Program-made: the position numbers and the translations under genes
Part shown: in pieces, positions 34,800 through 36,006 of the stretch
How the letters are laid out: each line of letters begins with the position of its first letter
How positions within the stretch are numbered: position 1 is the first letter of the stretch
NCBI GenBank assembly: GCA_905612405.1
Contig: CAJQRX010000041.1
Coordinates: 1 to 36,006 of the forward strand
Source: an uncultured Candidatus Thioglobus sp.
GTDB taxonomy: Bacteria; Pseudomonadota; Gammaproteobacteria; PS1; Pseudothioglobaceae
Length of the DNA stretch: 36,006 bases
Direction of reading: 5' to 3'
Notes under the pieces: model-generated
The model's input: only the letters and a program-made list of their open reading frames with translations
Databases searched by the model: none
What the model was told of the DNA's origin: nothing

Positions 34800-35432
34800 T
34801 TAATTGAAGTCCTTCTCAGCAAAAGTTAGGCTTTCATGAAAGCCTTCTTTTTCAAAAAGCCTGTTTGCATATTCCATAATTGGCTTTGCTTTTTTACTAT
34901 CCAAAGATATACCTAAAAGATCAAGACGCCATAAAATAGGCGCTATACAGACATCAACAAGAGTCATTGACTCGCTTTTAAAATAAGGCTTATGAGAAAA
35001 TAAAGGCAATAGTTCTATAAGGTTTCCTTGCAAAGTTTTTCTTGCGGCCTCACTTTCTTTTTTTGGGCCATGTAGAATTTTTTCTACAAGCTCGTACCAG
35101 CAGCCTTCTGATCTTGTGAAACGATAAATTAGAAGTCGTTTTTCAGCTTTTTCAATAGGGTCGACTGGGAGAAGAGGAGGGAAGGGAAATCTTTCATCTA
35201 GATATTCCATAATTACAGAGAGATCATATAAAACCATTCCCCTGTCAAAAAGGGTTGGAAGAGTTTCACAAGGATTGAGCTCTAAAACTTCTTCTGGCAT
35301 TTCATCAAACTTAAGCTCTATCACCTCGCGCTCAATTAACTTATGAGCCATAATAAATCGAACTACATGTGACTCAAGCTCTTCAGAAGCAGCATAGAGG
35401 GTTGTTGAAGACGGATTAGGTTTAGATAGCAT
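34800..35432 (-). CDS. sspA: Stringent starvation protein A (SspA)
   Basis: 210 aa, a glutathione-S-transferase-fold protein that associates with RNA polymerase and affects stationary-phase and stress transcription. The thioredoxin-like N-domain carries SHVVRFIMAHKLI, and LNPCETLPTLFDRGMVLYDLSVIMEYLDERFP includes the cis-Pro. The helical C-domain runs from about residue 90. Its position between petC and sspB is the conserved gamma/betaproteobacterial arrangement and supports the call over a generic GST. Confidence 0.93.
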   Translation of the reverse strand: MLSKPNPSSTTLYAASEELESHVVRFIMAHKLIEREVIELKFDEMPEEVLELNPCETLPTLFDRGMVLYDLSVIMEYLDERFPFPPLLPVDPIEKAEKRLLIYRFTRSEGCWYELVEKILHGPKKESEAARKTLQGNLIELLPLFSHKPYFKSESMTLVDVCIAPILWRLDLLGISLDSKKAKPIMEYANRLFEKEGFHESLTFAEKDFN

Positions 35433-35451
35433 AGTTTTTGTACCAAATTAT

Positions 35452-35481
35452 AAAAAAATAGCCTTGCCTATTAGAGCAAGG
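35452..35481 (-). terminator. Intrinsic terminator after petC
   Basis: Read on the minus strand, CCTTGC (35481-35476), an 8-nt loop and GCAAGG (35467-35462) are followed by a T-run (35458-35452). It ends the petC message 30 nt after its stop codon and separates it from sspA. Confidence 0.75.
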
Positions 35482-35510
35482 GGATGTAAAGATAAAGATT
35501 GTATCAGAAA

Positions 35511-36006
35511 TTAATCGCGTGGCCTCCAGATGCCGTACTTAACATCTTTCCAATACTCCTTCTTAAGCATATAAGTAAGAATAAACAGTATGCCTAGGAA
35601 TAGTAATACCCATTTTCCTAGCTTTAGACGGATTAGTTTTGCTGGCTCTCCAACATAGTCTAAGAAATTTGTTATATCAAGAACGCTTTGGTCGAACTCT
35701 GCCACAGACTGACTCTCTCTTAATGACCATAAGACATCGGGCATAGACGCATTTACCAGAACTTTATTGTTTACGCCAAAAATTCTCTCTTCATCATCAT
35801 AAAAGCTTCGTAGGTAAGTATAAATCCAGTCAGTTCCTTTAGATCTTGCAACTAGTGAAAGGTCAGGTGGAACACCACCAAACCATTTTGAAGCGCCCTC
35901 GTCTGGCATAGCTGTAGTAATGGTCTCTCCTACTTTATTTCCAGCAAACATTAGGTTTTTAGCAACCTGCTCTTCGGTTAGGTTTAGGTCCTTAGCAATT
36001 CGATTG
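35511..36006 (-). CDS. petC: Cytochrome c1 of the bc1 complex, C-terminal part
   Basis: The frame stays open to the window edge (it begins NRIAKDLNLTEEQVAKNLM), so about 165 residues are visible and the N-terminus with the haem CXXCH motif lies beyond. The haem Met ligand region is TTAMPDEGASKWFGGVPPDLSLVARSKG, and RSFYDDEERIFGVNN follows. The single C-terminal membrane anchor is LGKWVLLFLGILFILTYML, followed by the positive tail ending YGIWRPRD. Cytochrome c1 passes electrons from the Rieske protein to soluble cytochrome c in aerobic or thiosulfate/sulfide-driven respiration. Confidence 0.94.
   Translation of the reverse strand, partial: NRIAKDLNLTEEQVAKNLMFAGNKVGETITTAMPDEGASKWFGGVPPDLSLVARSKGTDWIYTYLRSFYDDEERIFGVNNKVLVNASMPDVLWSLRESQSVAEFDQSVLDITNFLDYVGEPAKLIRLKLGKWVLLFLGILFILTYMLKKEYWKDVKYGIWRPRD

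Overview
This window is a stretch of chromosome from an AT-rich (by eye), gene-dense marine-type gammaproteobacterium. Most protein calls are of gammaproteobacterial type. They include the petC-sspA-sspB order, the tpiA-secG-tRNA-Leu(GAG) order, rpsB-tsf and dnaA-dnaN-recF-gyrB. A class I phosphoribulokinase together with rpe and tpiA suggests a Calvin cycle. With the AT-rich, compact layout, this recalls the SUP05/ARCTIC96BD-19 (Thioglobus) sulfur-oxidising clade. That placement is an inference from gene content, not a database result. No phage, IS element, CRISPR array or rRNA gene was seen.

Layout. (1) 1-8053, plus strand: the end of rpe, then a tightly coupled five-gene unit: metY, an alpha/beta hydrolase, a FadN-type 3-hydroxyacyl-CoA dehydrogenase/enoyl-CoA hydratase, an acyl-CoA ligase and a long acyl-CoA dehydrogenase. 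The last two have the size and motifs of the DmdB and DmdC families of methylmercaptopropionate (DMSP) breakdown, although fatty-acid oxidation is also possible. MetY alongside them suggests recapture of released methanethiol as methionine. (2) 8069-13822, minus strand: a six-gene lipid-modification cluster whose first five genes are coupled by ATGA overlaps or a 4-nt gap. It holds a flavin amine oxidase/desaturase-like protein, DUF1365, two cyclopropane-synthase-family methyltransferases, DUF1295 and a SOUL protein. (3) 13823-14192: a regulatory region serving that cluster and rpsB. (4) rpsB-tsf, plus strand, closed by a strong bidirectional terminator. (5) 16021-22939, minus strand: an RND/MMPL exporter, a DMT-family permease, tRNA-Leu(GAG), secG, tpiA and a trimethylamine/histamine-dehydrogenase-family flavoprotein. 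(6) 23131-30311, plus strand: dnaA, a candidate oriC, dnaN, recF, gyrB and phosphoribulokinase. (7) 30335-36006: leuS and a class 1B-type pyrD on the minus strand, bioD on the plus strand, and sspB, sspA and the 3' part of petC on the minus strand.

The minus-strand block to the left of dnaA and the plus-strand block to its right fit a replication origin at about 24.4-24.65 kb with both forks leaving it co-directionally with the nearby genes.

The points most worth a second look are these. The amine-dehydrogenase-like protein keeps the covalent-FMN cysteine, the catalytic triad and the 4Fe-4S ligands of trimethylamine dehydrogenase, but has acidic residues at two of the three substrate-cage positions. 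The lipid cluster has a cyclopropane-synthase homologue with altered bicarbonate-site residues. The metY/DmdBC-like operon, an antisense copy of the anticodon arm in the tRNA-Leu trailer, a histone-H1-like repeat tail on ribosomal protein S2, and a probably leaderless class 1B pyrD are the others.
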